Assembly: GCA_002205965.3 (NCBI GenBank)
Contig: NADL03000561.1
Location: forward strand, 62,001 to 126,000
Direction: 5' to 3'
From: Kappaphycus alvarezii
Taxonomy: Eukaryota > Rhodophyta > Florideophyceae > Gigartinales > Solieriaceae
Length of the DNA: 64,000 nt
Part shown: in pieces, positions 31,741 through 43,900 of the stretch
Numbering within the stretch: position 1 is the stretch's first letter
Layout: every line of letters begins with the position of its first letter
The notes under the pieces: generated by a model
Databases searched by the model: none
The model's input: the letters and a program-made list of their open reading frames with translations, nothing else
Told to the model about the DNA's origin: nothing
Translations under genes and position numbers: made by a program

Positions 31741-33049
31741 GTGGAGCATAGTCAGGCGTTAACATCTGCCGCTAAGTGGTCTTCCCTCCGGCCTCGCTGT
31801 TACGGGCCTTGCCGCGTTTGGAAAGTTGCACATCCCCAATACTGGCTTATATCATAAGGGGTCGCCATTGCCGCCGCCCCATCCATGCGAAGAGATTAGT
31901 TCCTTTCGTATTGCGCCCGAGCCACCTGAAGACCTCGGATCGCTTCACTAGGCCACGATAGTTATCGTTTTATCTCTTGTATTAGTGCTTCCCTATGCGT
32001 CCTTGTTTTGATGATTAGTAGACACCCACATGGAATCTGAACTTGCCTCTTCGTGCGAGTAAGCCCGACCTGAGACTCTTCTTCACACGCGGAAACACGT
32101 ATCTTCTGCCCTTGTGCTCACTCTCGGACCATTATGCCATTATTTCCGAGTGCTCACGGCATTATCTCGATCTTCTAGCACCTCCGATTTACGACAGATG
32201 ATTCACTAACTACTTTTTGTGGACGAAGAACGCAGTGCTTCATTTCACTCTACATATACGTAACTGCATTCAAGGTTCCCACGCTCTGTTCTACACCCAC
32301 TTGATCTTTGCTTCGATCTGCCTTACGCCTCTCACTAGCCGCAATTTGTTTGGTATCGCCGTGATACCGGTCCACGGGAGGATTTCCAGATGACAATACC
32401 AACGTATTACTTCGCTTCTACGCCCTCAGCGGATAGGCCAGTCCTGAGGGATTTGTATGAACTGAATCAACGCGAAGCGTCGAGAAAAAGGCGGTGCGCG
32501 GGAGAAGATAGACTCTTATGTGATGAGCATGGCTTGTTAGATGGCTGATTTGGTCGAGAAGATGCTGTGAAGGGCCGGGAAAGAAAACGAAGTGAGTTTG
32601 CTGCGGTTGGGGAGGGGGTTTGCAAGGGTTGGCCGACTTCTGTCCTGAGTTGATCGAGCTGTATACTGCATCTGGGTTGCAGTTTGAGGACCGGGTCGTA
32701 TTGGTGGCAGTTGCTAAAAGGTGATTTTTGTGTGTTTCTAGTTCTGTCTATGACGATTTTTTATGGTGATCTATTGAACGTTTTACTATTTTACTTGATA
32801 ATTACTAACTTTTTTTTGGCGTAGTACAGTACAGTAGTACGTTACTGTACTGGCAATTTCAGCTACAGACCGCTTGGGTGTCAGCTATATGGCTAGCACC
32901 TGAGCCGGCTTGGCAGTAAGGAGGGGAGGAACGTCATCTAACCTAGCCCTCTTCGCTCCAAAACATAAATGTTTCCCCTGTCTTCTCTATCCGCCACCTT
33001 ACTCCATCACCAGAGTGTACACAGACTTTCCGACTATTCAGTTAAAAGT

Positions 33050-33720
33050 TAACTGGATGGACCACATCGGTCACGTGAAGTGAGGCGCGCGATATGATGG
33101 GCATAGACACCGACAGCAAATAAAGTTTTACCCTACCGACAACCAAAAAGTGCAAATGATACGCTGGTAGATGCCTGCGCAATTCTTAGCGCCCGAAGTT
33201 TGGCATTTTCTGACTACACGTGGTACAAACCCTTCGATCAATAATGCGGTCTCCGGAGAAGGGGCACCGAGGGACTTGAAAACCGGAAGCTGGAATCTGA
33301 AACCTGGGTCGTAGGAGGGCAGGGAGGGAGGAACAAGGCGCCTTGACAGCTTTTATTGTAGGTCTTGGACCTTGCGTTGGTGATTGAGGGCGGCAGTACC
33401 ACCTTCGACTTGCGTCGCTTTGGTGATTGACGTCTGCTTGAATCGGTACGTAACGGCGACATCGCATGAGATGGGTTGGTCTGGTAAGCCAGCTTAAGTG
33501 TCACAGGGGGTGCCCAAGGAGAATATCAGCGGGTCTGTATTCCGTAATGGGGAGGAGAATCTAACCTTCAAACTTGTAATTAAGGCCGGCAGCGCGGAAG
33601 ACGTGCCACGCGAACATGTTGCGAACGGAGTTGTGGCAATGAATGCGTACAAATTCTGAGACGCAGCGGTCGGCAGCATGGTCACCATGGACATCCACAT
33701 CTTGCATTACGAGAACTATT
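33050..33720 (-). pseudogene. LINE-like RT C-terminal domain (copy 5)
   Basis: Minus strand, several frames: DVDVHGDHAADRC and RHN-like CHNSV (33700-33600), AAGLNY, EYRPAD, DVAVTYRF, KATQVEGGTAALNHQRKVQD, then APSPETALLIEGFVPRV, IYQRI. The final part is the paralogue of 1510-1853. Stops and shifts throughout. The downstream edge lies ~40 bases from the decayed Ty3 element. Confidence 0.65.
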
Positions 33721-33724
33721 CAGA

Positions 33725-35030
33725 AGGGAGGCCTGAAAGGATGTCGCATCACCGATGAATTTAGAATAGTGTAGATAGCTGTGAAGCCGTCGAATCGACT
33801 CGAGGCCATCTGCTACGAATAACGCTCACCGAACTTCTGGTCTTGAGATTATCTCAAGACAATTTGTGAGGTGCAAAGTTTGAATCTTGAAACGTAGTCC
33901 TAGCCTCAACAGGAAGCGGAAAAGTATAGTTCTTTGGAATTGCAGTCAAGGAGACGAAATGAATTTTGGTTTGTGACTGAGAGAACGAGTCCAAAGTTAG
34001 AGATGTTGCAGTCAGGGGAATATTCGACTGCATCCATATGTGCCATGAATATCTTTGCGGCCGTCGGAGGGCATTACGCAATAACTTTGAAGATGAAATT
34101 GGAGTCTGAGCGCATACTTGACGTTAAAATGCAGCGCAAACGTGACTGGAAATTTTTTTATCGATTTGGTTCTTTAATTTTTGAAAAGTGCAGTTCGGCC
34201 ATCACCTGTTACAAGCAAAGACGTGTTCATGAAAATGTTTAATGTCACTCGTGTGCCTAAATTACTGGCTCAAACCTTGTCAGCAGGCATGATGCATTGG
34301 ACATCCTTGCTATTGCTGCACAACTCTGGGTTAAAACCACTCAAACCGTACCGTATATCTCTATTGCCCTAACAGACAGGTTCTGCGCCACATCAGTTGG
34401 CACTTCGTAGGTGTCTACAGGTTAAAAATTGAATTGTTATATAAAGGCAAAAAGTTCAGCCGGGGGGGCGGAACGGACATCCGCGATGGAATTTTTGCTA
34501 TAATTTTATTTCATCTGGCACTTTTCGAGGGAGAATTATGCAGTATTATAATTTGAGGCTGAAATTTGTGATTTTCGTCATTTATGAGAGCAAAATAGGA
34601 ATAAGTGATACGGAGGGATTTCATATCCAGGAAGGCGTATAAAGGATATGTAGTCGAGTTTTAAGAATTTACGGGAACAAATTTTACTCTAAATTAAGAT
34701 TTCAGTTGTAAAAATGGTTTTTGGTATTTAAAGCTGCTTACGAAACTGCTAGAGAAATATCTGGGTGATTGTTTTAGTAAATGATTTCTTGGCCCAAAAT
34801 AGCTGTAATGTTCAAACAATTACCTTTGAGAGAGTAGACGATTGTTTGGAGAACTATGATATCGGACGACATAATGTTAGAGACACGAACATCAGCCAAC
34901 GCAATAATGTTGAATTTTGACTCCCTTGAATTATTTTTCTCAAACATTTGTTAGATAAGACTAGGAAAAGCTTAATTTATGCAGAATATTTTTTTCAATA
35001 TAAAAATAATTCAAAACTGTAGTTTGTGAG
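33725..35030. other. AT-rich spacer without recognisable gene
   Basis: Low-complexity AT-rich DNA, particularly 34400-35030. No open frame with a recognisable motif on either strand. Confidence 0.5.
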
Positions 35031-35032
35031 AA

Positions 35033-35344
35033 TTATGTGAGAAATGGAGGTCCATGTATTTCAAAAATGGTGTTCAAAAGCTTGATATGTGTATCTATGT
35101 TTCCCTTCTGGTTTACTAGCCCATGTAAGAACGCTGCATCATCTATATGACAGAGAATATGGAGTAATTTGTTTCCATTACTCGTACCGCGCATAACTAG
35201 GTTTTCGTATGCGAAAAGGAAAAGGGAAATGTCGACCGAAGTGGATCCATGGAAGGAAACTTTTGACTTCGCAGTGATTTTCATCGTATATTCAAACCTT
35301 GGATGCGATAAAATTTCATGCTTGTAACTTCTCTTTACTTTCAT
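35033..35344 (-). pseudogene. Ty3/gypsy Gag N-terminal fragment
   Basis: 104 codons matching the start of the 12 kb Gag: HPRFEYTMKI, KVSFHGSTSVDISLFLFAYEN and LVMRGTS, LLHILCHI. The leader upstream shares the word AAGCGGAACCT with the region upstream of the 12 kb Gag (about 12980), likely the conserved leader or primer-binding region. Coding similarity stops abruptly after ~70 residues. Confidence 0.7.
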
Positions 35345-35349
35345 GAACT

Positions 35350-36198
35350 GGGCTAAGCGGAACCTCTACCTTTTTCTTTTTCTAGTGTGGCACAAAACCG
35401 CCCTAAAATATATGTACTGTACTGCACTGTGCAACATAGGAGATGCGGCTGGAAGTTTCTTGACACATTTCTCAAAATCTAGAGCTGCACAGTACTGTAC
35501 GCTGCACAGTTAGGTACTGCATCGGGTTCAGTTACCTCTGTATGCCACAGTTACCGAGAGGAGATTCTTGTACTTCTTAAAGACCCGTAATACTGTATGC
35601 TTCTAATAATTACAACTGGTTTGCAATCAATGGTTGCTACAGTTACATTGGCAAAATCACATATTAACGAAGAGTCCTCATTGGTAGAGAAATTTATCTT
35701 CGAAAAATCGAAGATCACACTTCGGAGCTATGTAAAGGCCGTTATCTGCAAAATTTCGCGTACTGCATGCACGTAGGTTACAATATCTCAATCCGAGAAC
35801 ATGAACAAATCGTAAGCCTTGATGCTAATGCAACGGTCGGCCTCTTTCCCTGGGGCCGTAACTATGGTAGATCTGTTGAAAAAATATGATCGCTGTATGC
35901 TTCTTAGCGCAGAGGAGATGGCTGAGGCAAGCTGAGCGGGCAATTGAAAAGCTTCCGTCGACTCCATGTAGGTGGTATTCATTTTTTGTTCTTTTTTTGT
36001 TCGATCCCCTGCTGTGCAAAGCCTGACCATCGACTTCTTATAGTTTATTACACGGCGACCAGGATTCTGGATTGGTGGCGCGTGCGACGACCGTCAGACT
36101 ACGGAAAAGTTTTGTTTCGGTGCTGGTACAGAGATCACAGTGCGACATAACCACTTACTGTACATACCCGGAGAGCGGAGGTTCTCTGGAATATACGC
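35350..36198. other. No recognisable gene
   Basis: Contains many TACTGTAC words (35405-35520). Short open frames near 35.8-36.0 kb are unsupported. The last ~40 bases are the Harbinger target sequence. Confidence 0.4.
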
Positions 36199-36639
36199 AA
36201 TGGGTGCATTCGGGAAATGCCAGTTCACCAATTCGCCAAAAGCCGACCAATGGGAGCCCTTAAAAAGTGGTGAAATTTCGCCAAATATGATAAACTGGAG
36301 AGACCCCCAGGGGTCCTCCACTTCGCCACATGCCAGATGTGACATAGAACTGTGTTTTGGAGGTGCAAGTAAGTATCAGATATGACATCATACGTCATAT
36401 CGAATACAACCCCAACCGCTATGTATCTAACAAGACGAAAGGGTTGGGCTGCCTTGGAAGTTTCAGCTGCATCCCTCACTGTTTCAATAGTTAACTTCCG
36501 AATTCGTCTATCCCGAGCGCGACCCCGGCGCCCCAATCGGTCTCGAAGCAGCGCAAAATTCCGCTGAGCCGCACTGCTCCATCCGATTAGAAGCTGCAGC
36601 TCAACACCTTGGAATCCAAGTCTGTTCTGTGGTACAGAC

Positions 36640-37557
36640 GATGACTTTCTGCTTACAACAAACTTTACTCGTACTTCAGTCGAGGATCAGCTCCTCCCCT
36701 CGTTTGAGGCAGAACGACAGCTCATTAACTATGGGATTCCGTCTAGATACGGACCAAAGACAAGAGGAAGACATCCAATTTTACGTTCTGTTGATTTGCT
36801 CGGATTGACTCTTTGGTATCTCAAAGACAAGAGCCCGATTTACAAAATATGCTCTACATTTGGTGTAACCAAAAGCCCCGTTTTTGTGTGATTGGACTAC
36901 AGTTTGTAGGTGATGAGGCGTGTGGTTAAGAAACAGAAGGAGTGTGAAATTCGCTGGCCAACTGTACCGGAAATGGGGCTTCCGCAAACTTGCTGTGTTC
37001 CAACCGGCTTCATATTCCGCTTCTGCAGGGCTTTTTTGAAATAACTGACGGTGGCCAAATGCCGTGCGCTGATTACAATGAACCAACTTTACAAAACGCC
37101 TTTTATGAAGCTATTACGACATCTGTGGAGGTTACGAACTTGTTCGTGTTTAAATTTTTTGGGGAATTAATTCATGCTTTTTTGAACTATTCTGGCAGTG
37201 GGATTGACAAAAAAACTTGCCTCTGCTTCTGGCTTGTACTACCCTAAACTATCAGATGAGGTGACTCCATCTGGATTTGATATTCTGGGTGACATGGCAT
37301 TTGTTAATAACACTAGGGTCAGTAACGGAAAGATAGTGCGCAGCAGAAAGGCGAACGAGACAAGTGGCATTCTTCAGTCATCTTGCCTAGCCGCTGTGGA
37401 CTTACTCTTACAAAAAGCAATGCCGAGCGAGCGACAGAGTGAAAAATTGGGAATTCGCTCCATAAAGGCGACATTCACAAGGCTCAAGGTCCCGCTACCA
37501 GCAGACGCAGCAAAGCGCTTACGGATTCTGACCATATGTTGCCATTTGTTAAACTAA
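36640..37557 (+). pseudogene. Harbinger (DDE_Tnp_4-like) transposase, frameshifted
   Basis: Readable in several frames: an N-terminal helical region, RHPILRSVDLLGLTLWYLKD and a TFGVTKS helix-turn-helix-like stretch; RWPTVPEM; then the nuclease core. The first acidic block is GFFEITDGGQ followed by NAFYE; then VFKFFGELIHAFLNYSGSG. The second is YYPKLSDEVTPSGFDILGDMAF, and the last block SERQSEKLGIRSIKATFTRLK replaces the usual EWGMRxLQ. The tail RLRILTICCHLLN is the family's LLxxCxxLHN. Stops occur at about 36891 and 37041 and there are several shifts, so it is inactive. Confidence 0.8.
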
Positions 37558-37665
37558 AGAACACGATATGTAGGATTGGATAAAATCCGCACAGTTTACA
37601 GCCGGATTCAGCAGAGAGGGTAAAGAAAAGAAAACCAAAGTTGGTTTACTATGAAGCACCCAGCC

Positions 37666-38340
37666 CTAAGATCCGGATAAACTCTTGATCACAACAGCCA
37701 TTTGTTGCAACAACTCATCCGTTGGACGCAAGCTCTCGGCAACCTCTTCCTTGATAGCACTTTTAATGTCATTTTTTGTCATAGCATTCGTGGTATTGCC
37801 CTCCAGTGCCGAAAAGGCCTGCAAAATCGCACCCATGTGCGATGAAATTTAACCGACGTGCTCGAGAAGCTCGCCATCAATACTCGCAGACTTCTTCGAA
37901 GGTGTTCCTGTGTCTGTACTTCCCGTCTTCCGCTTCCCCTTACTAGTCCCCACAGGCTCAGTTTCCGTCTGCGTTTCCCACTCCCCACCAGCTGACAAGC
38001 TGTTCATTTGCGATTCGTTTTGGTCATCATCGCTCTCCTCTCCAAGCACAGTCGATGCGGCCTTGTTCTGTATGTTTTGCGCAAGGTGTTTCGCCCGTCT
38101 TATCGGCTCGGGGCATGAAGGGTCGCCTGTCTTCTTCTTGGCATTAGCCAACTTCTCAAACTTATTCTTGGAGGATTCTTGATCCCGCACAGGCCGATAA
38201 TTCCCTTCTACCCACGTCTTGAATATCGCCGCAACAACTGCCCAGTGGTTACTGCCTATCGGCTCGACCTCCTCCACCGCATCAAGCATTGCCTTCGTGT
38301 GGTCTGCGGAATAATTAGGGGCACCGGCGCGTGTTTTTTT
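37666..38340 (-). pseudogene. Myb/SANT-like (DUF6818-type) protein of the Harbinger element
   Basis: Conserved core GAPNYSADHTKAMLDAVEE, NHWAVVAAIFKTW, YRPVRDQESSKNKFEKLANA and KTGDPSCPEPIRRAKHLA is the trihelical DNA-binding region of DUF6818-type proteins, which accompany Harbinger transposases and are thought to recruit them to the ends. An acidic linker and a basic GKRKTGSTDTGTPSKK follow. A TAA at 37849-37851 interrupts the frame, but it continues for 60 residues (MGAILQAFSALEGN ... ELLQQM) to TAG at 37666, so one nonsense mutation is the only visible defect there. The open frame also extends upstream to 38748, but that part is low-complexity Pro/Leu/His and probably not coding; the true start is unclear. 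Confidence 0.75.
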
Positions 38341-38854
38341 TTCTTTCTGCCCGTTCCACTCGAGGGTGGAGAGCTTGGAGTCCCGACTAAAACGGTGGGT
38401 CCTTACGGTGCCTGTAGGGGCGACCCAGCCGGAGGCGACGAGATAGTATCCGGTGATGCCCTGGACACCTCTGGCTCCCTTGAACCGGGAGCGGATAGAG
38501 ATGTCATAATGTCGAGGACGGCAGGGCAACAATGGGTGAGGGAGGGGTACGCGCAAATGAGGGGGGTGCAGTGGAAGAGGAGGTGGGGGATGACACACAG
38601 ACGACTGGTGAGGGAGGGGGATGCACAAGTGCGAGGGTTGGGACGAACAAGGAGCTAGGGGATGAGACAGAACCGATTGGAGAGGGAGGGAGAGAGGCAG
38701 GCGCGAAATTGAGTGTAGAGGTGTAATGTTTTTATGGCGCAAATACATTATCTTGGTAAGGCATATCGAAAGTGGCGATTTGGCCTCGGTGCATCAGGAA
38801 TGGAATTTTCTGGGGGCGCCAAAACTTGGCGAATTGGCGAAATGGCATTTCCCG

Positions 38855-39282
38855 TGTAACAATGTCTCTGTTACACCACTGTGTAATAGAGACTTGTTCG
38901 CTGTCGCTATTCCAGTTCTCTATTATACAGTGGTGTAACAGGGAAACTGTACCGTCTTGAATGATTTTAGAAATTTGATTTTCCCTCAATGTTTTTATTT
39001 GACGTGGAGCCCCACGTCATCGTTTTTATTTACGTAGTTATATTCTAGATAGTACAATTCTATAGTTACACCTCTACTTTATAGTAAGTTCTACTGAGCT
39101 AACAGAGTATAGAATTTCTAGAGTAGAGTTACCGTACTGTCTATAAAAGGGGGGGCTCATCTGGATTCTTGTGGGAATCCAGGTACACTCCATACACCCT
39201 TTGCCCCCAACTTTCTGAAACCCATTACCATCGCCTCTACAGTTTCTTTAGCAGCGCCCCGGCTGCCTCCCTCTCTGTTTCA
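38855..39282 (+). repeat. 5' LTR of the chromovirus
   Basis: Begins TGTAACAATG, ends CTCTGTTTCA. TATA box TATAAAA at 39142-39148. A 24-bp inverted pair (38868-38891 and 38918-38941; CTGTTACACCACTG ... CAGTGGTGTAACAG) forms a strong hairpin near the left end. Confidence 0.9.
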
Positions 39283-40132
39283 CTGGTAGCATCGCTTTCG
39301 CCGGTTCTGCTGCTTTTTCGCTTCTCGTCTTGCTCTAGTTCGAGGTTTTCTTACACGTTTTTTTTTGGGTTGTTTTTTTGGAAAAATTTTGCTGACAGGT
39401 TTACTGTAAGCAATATCATGTAATGTACTTGTGGGCTGTAGTGTTAAGTACAGGAGAGTATCTGCGGGCTGGAGTGCCAGGTACTCTAAACCCCATTGTT
39501 TTACGCAGGTCGCGGTTACTAATTGGAGAACTAGGTAACCGGGAACTTGGGGGTGCAGCCTAGTCTGCGTTCTCTAGGTTATTCTGTTCAGGTAGCTTGC
39601 AGGCCTCACGAAGCTGCGTGATCCTTTTCAGAATACTTAGACTGGACAGTTAGGCTTAACTAAGTTGCCTTAGTAAAGCCGTACTTCTGACCAAGTCCCC
39701 ATTTGAGGGTCCCCTCACAGTATTCCTATACAATCCTATTGCACTAGTTGGCTGTTAGCTAGGTGCACCGACTGGGTCACGGGTTCAGGTAACGCTTCAT
39801 AGGGTTGACTTGGACTGGACTTGGACTAAGGGGTACGTGCTCAGAAAGGGTATTCTTTGGTTATTCACTAGCTTAGAGTCGGCTTGAGAGGCTTTCCTAT
39901 AGGGTAAGGACACCGATCGCGGTCTACATAGTGGACTGGTGGGGATATCCCGAACGGATTCCTAAGTCACATCGGAGTGTAAGTGTGAATAAAGCTGCTG
40001 GTGAGTCACTCTCTTCGCGGGTGGGGAGCCAACCCGTCGTCCAGGGACGAATCCCTTGCAGATTTCAACTTCAAGTGCTTGTATTCAAGTTAAGGTGTTA
40101 TTGTAAGACTTTAAGTGAGAGGTTTGTTGAAC

Positions 40133-40927
40133 ATGTCTTTCTTCAAACCAAATAAGCCTGTGTTGTTCGATGGGACTCGAGATGCGTTAATAGTTCGGTC
40201 ATGGTTGCATTCAGTCGAAAAATACCTGAGACTTATTCAGGTGGGCCATGAAGAAGTCATCAGTGCCCAGAATGCTATCGAATTTGCTTCGACATTCATG
40301 ACCGGAACTGCCGCAAACTGGTGGTATACAGTTGTGTCCGAAAATGCTGTTCCTCCTACATGGGAAGCTTTCAAACTCCTGGTTGAGGCAGGTTTTGTCC
40401 CCCAGGACAGTGTCATTCGAGCTCGCGACAAACTTACCAATATCCGCCAAAAAACGAGTGTGGCTGCGTACCTCTCAGAGTTCAGGAATTTGGTTCTCAA
40501 TATTCCCGGTATCAGTGAGTCGGAAAAAGTGGCGCGGTTCTGTGAAGGTCTCAAACCCCACATTCTGTTGGAGGTTCGTAAAGGAAACCCATCCAAGTTT
40601 GAAGCTGCGACTACTATTGCTCTCAACGTTGACGGAGCATTTTATGGTGCAGGTTTCTTCACTGGCAGAGGTTTATTTCACGCCAATCGAAATGCCTCAG
40701 GTCCTATGCCGATGGAGATTGGAAACCTTGAACGTAAAAACGATGGGCAGCGTCAGAAAGAATTGATGGAGAACCGATGCTTTACGTGCCATAAGGTGGG
40801 ACGTAGACCTCTGAAACACAGAAAAGGAAACGGGAATAAAGGTAACAGGGGTGGTACTCGCATAGCGGCGAGCAATACACAGGCGGGACACAGTAATGAT
40901 TTGACATGCTTTGACTCGGGAAACTAG
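40133..40927 (+). CDS. Chromovirus Gag
   Basis: Open frame of 264 residues from the ATG at 40133 (MSFFKPNKPVLFDGT). The capsid domain includes WLHSVEKYLRL, GTAANWWYTVVSE and KTSVAAYLSEFRNLVLNIPG, and is related to the Gag at 7.2-8.2 kb. The PMEIGN motif precedes a damaged zinc knuckle: CFTCHKVGRRPLKH has the first two Cys, but the GH and final Cys are lost. RNA packaging may therefore be impaired. A stop at 40925 separates Gag from Pol, which continues in another frame. Confidence 0.85.
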   Translation: MSFFKPNKPVLFDGTRDALIVRSWLHSVEKYLRLIQVGHEEVISAQNAIEFASTFMTGTAANWWYTVVSENAVPPTWEAFKLLVEAGFVPQDSVIRARDKLTNIRQKTSVAAYLSEFRNLVLNIPGISESEKVARFCEGLKPHILLEVRKGNPSKFEAATTIALNVDGAFYGAGFFTGRGLFHANRNASGPMPMEIGNLERKNDGQRQKELMENRCFTCHKVGRRPLKHRKGNGNKGNRGGTRIAASNTQAGHSNDLTCFDSGN

Positions 40928-40941
40928 TTGGTCCACCAGAC

Positions 40942-43900
40942 TTGGTGAACACTCAGGTGAGACCAGTAGTGAGTGTGAAAAGACGTCGCAATGAGCAGAG
41001 TGAATCTGTTGTGGACACCACCGGAGCTAAATTCTCAGAGGACAGGGAAAAGTCGAGAATCTCCGAAGCCGAGTCTAATGGAATCACGTCTTGTCATGAT
41101 GACAGCATCCCCACTGATGGACCTATACCAGTGGAGCCTTTGTTAGTACTTGAAGGTAGACTGAATGGAATAGCAGTCAAAGTACTAAAGGACGATGGAT
41201 GCAATACAAACGTGGTTTCAGCCGAGTTCCTGAAGCGAAAAGGAACTTGTTTGAGATTGGGCGTGAACGAGTCAATGTTTGCCATTCACAGGAGGGAGTT
41301 ACTGAGGAAGTATCTGAGATCATTTCCAACGGAACCATTAAGTTAGGCGAACATACATATACTTCTAGTTGGGCTGTGTCCCAAACCAGGTATGATGTTC
41401 TGTTGGGAATGCCGTGGCATGATGCCCACAATCCACGTGTCGACTATCGGAAACGAATTGTGATGGTGAAAGATGCTTCCATTCCAGTGATTGATTTCGA
41501 TGAAGAAAACCGTATTGATGTGTCCAATTTGCGATTGAAGAAATTTAGACGAATGCTGAGGCATGGGGGTGACTTCGAAGTATTTCAGTTACTTGAAGTT
41601 CACAGTATGACAGGAGTGACAGATTCAAAGTTTGATGGAAGACTGAGCATATTACTGATAATTTCAAAGAGGTCTTTCAAGATGAATTGTCAAGAGGGCT
41701 TCCTCCGATTCGATCAGTTGATCATGAGATCGAAGTGGAGGAAGGAGCAAAGGCACCTTATCGACCGTTACTCCAGTTGTCTCCATCCGAACTTAGGGCA
41801 GCAAAAGAGTATGTCGAGTCTCTTCTGAGGAAAGGGAAGATCTGGTCCAGAAAATCACATTATGGAGCACCACTTTTTTTGTGAAATAAAAAGATGAGAA
41901 ACTTAGAGGTGTTTTCGATTATCGTGCTTTGAATCGCATCACCAAAAAGAATAATGCTCCACTCCCTCGTTCTGATGAAATGTTCGATCGACTTGGAGAT
42001 GCGAAAATTTTCTCCAAGCTTGATCTGAAAACCTGATTCCATCAGATAAGGGTGAAACCGGAGGACATCGAAAAGACTGCGTTCAATACAAAGTATGGGT
42101 AATTTGAATATCTTGTTATGCCAATGGGACTTTGCAACGCTCCTGCTACGTTCCAAACTTTGATGAACCAGACCTTCTATGATTGCATCGATGTCTTCTT
42201 GGTTGTCTATATGTATGATCTTCTCATATTCAGTAAGAATGAGGACGAACATTACGAACATCTGGAAATTGTATTAAAGAGACTTAAGGACCTCAAGCTG
42301 CACATCTCTCCGAAGAAATGCTCTTTCTTTCAGACTGAGCTAGAGTTTTTGGGTTTAATATTCGGGAAGCACGGCATTCGTGTCAATCCTGAGAAGGTCG
42401 AAGTCCTACAAACTTGGCCGAAACCTGAATCTCTAACGGAGTTGAGAAGTTTCTTAGGTCTAATACAGTTTTTCCGTAGGTTCATTCAGAAGTTCTCGGC
42501 AATCGCGGCACCTCTCACAGATCTGACAATGAAGAGTCGAGGTATTGGGAAATGGAACAAGCAGTGTGATAAAGCTTTTCAGAAGCTAAAGGAAGCGATG
42601 AAGTTCGCTCCAATTTTAGTCGCTCATAATTGGAACAAGCCATTTCGTGGTCATGTAGATGCTTCACAGCTTGCTGTCGGTGGAACTCTAACACAGTTGG
42701 AGGAGAATGGAAGAGTTCGTGTAATTTCTTTCTATTCAAAGAAACTTTCACCAGCTGAGTCGGACTACACTGCAAATGACAGAGAGCTTCTGGCTTTGAT
42801 TAATTTTCTGGGAAGATTCAGGTGTTATCTTGAAGGTTCTGAATTTGAGATTTTCACAGACAACCAAGTGCTTAAGAGCTTCTTCACAAAACCTAAACTG
42901 AGTCGGAAAGAAGCACGTTGTTTGGAAACTCTCGGTAACTTCGTAATCTTTCCCATCACACGGAAGCCTGGAAGAACTCACGTCTTGGGAGATGCATTAT
43001 CCAGAGCTCCGCACGTGACTAGAGGAGACCGTGACATCTCAGTGAATGAAGTTGAAATTCCCTACCTTGACGTTGATCAGATCATTCCTCGGTATGATGA
43101 CGACCAGTTCTTTGGTCCAGTGGTAAAAGCCACGGAAGGAGAGTGGCCAGAAGATATGGTTCAGAAGCAGAAACTTGAAATAATTCTGCCAATTTTCCGA
43201 AAAGATGGTTCGAGGCTGTTTTACAATGGAAAGTTGTGCATACCGAGAAGGTCAGTGTCGAATATTTTGCAAATTGCTCACGACTCTAAAGTTGGTGGAC
43301 ATTTTAAATTTGCGAACACACTGTCCAGATTAGATAACTTCCATTGGAAACATAAGAGCCGGGATGTTCGAAAGTATTGTGAAGGATGTCTCACGTGTCA
43401 GCAGTATAAGGACTATAATCAAAAAAAGTTGACTGATCCAATGTCACTGGAATATCCTGACCGCAGATGGGGTTCATTAGCTACAGATTTCATTGTGAGG
43501 TTACCGCTGACGAGGGCGGTCATGATGCGATCACGACTTGGGTTGATCGACTTACTCGTCGAGTCCATTTTCTTAAATCTAAAACATCAGATACTGCTGA
43601 GGACACGGCTCGAGACTTCTTCGCGAACATATTCAAGAACCACGGGTTGCCTGATGATTTGACCTCAGATAGGGACAGCAAGTTCATTTCAAGGTTTTGG
43701 AAGACACCAATGAATCTTTGTGGGGTGAAATTAAGAATGTCTACAAGTACACACCCACAAACAGATGGCGCTTCTGAGATTATGAATATGATGATCGAGA
43801 ACTATCTCCGTTGCTATTGCTCGTATCATCAGGATGACTGGGATGAGCTGCTTCCTTCTGCAGAATTTCCATACAACTCGGCTGTGAGCGATGATCTGGG

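Larger units (their letters stand above)
28025..33009 (+). mobile_element. Heavily decayed Ty3/gypsy element with both LTRs
   Basis: 5' LTR ~28025-28342 and 3' LTR ~32700-33009 share AAGGTGATTTT, GTACGTTACTGTACTGGCA, TATAT(A/G)G(A/C)TAGCACC and GCTCCAAAACATAAA; both end in CCATCA. The left LTR is followed by TGGTACTCTTGTG, a primer-binding site. The LTRs have clearly diverged, with many substitutions and indels, so this is an old insertion. Inside are gag, protease, RNase H and integrase remnants in order, but the reverse transcriptase is deleted. A target-site duplication is not recognisable. Confidence 0.75.

Noticed and set aside
33934-34242. 102-codon open frame in the AT-rich spacer
   Set aside because: No motif, and the region otherwise looks non-coding.
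37849-38748. Full 299-residue form of the Myb-like gene
   Set aside because: The first ~135 residues are low-complexity reading of purine/pyrimidine-biased DNA; the family normally starts just before the GAPNYS block.
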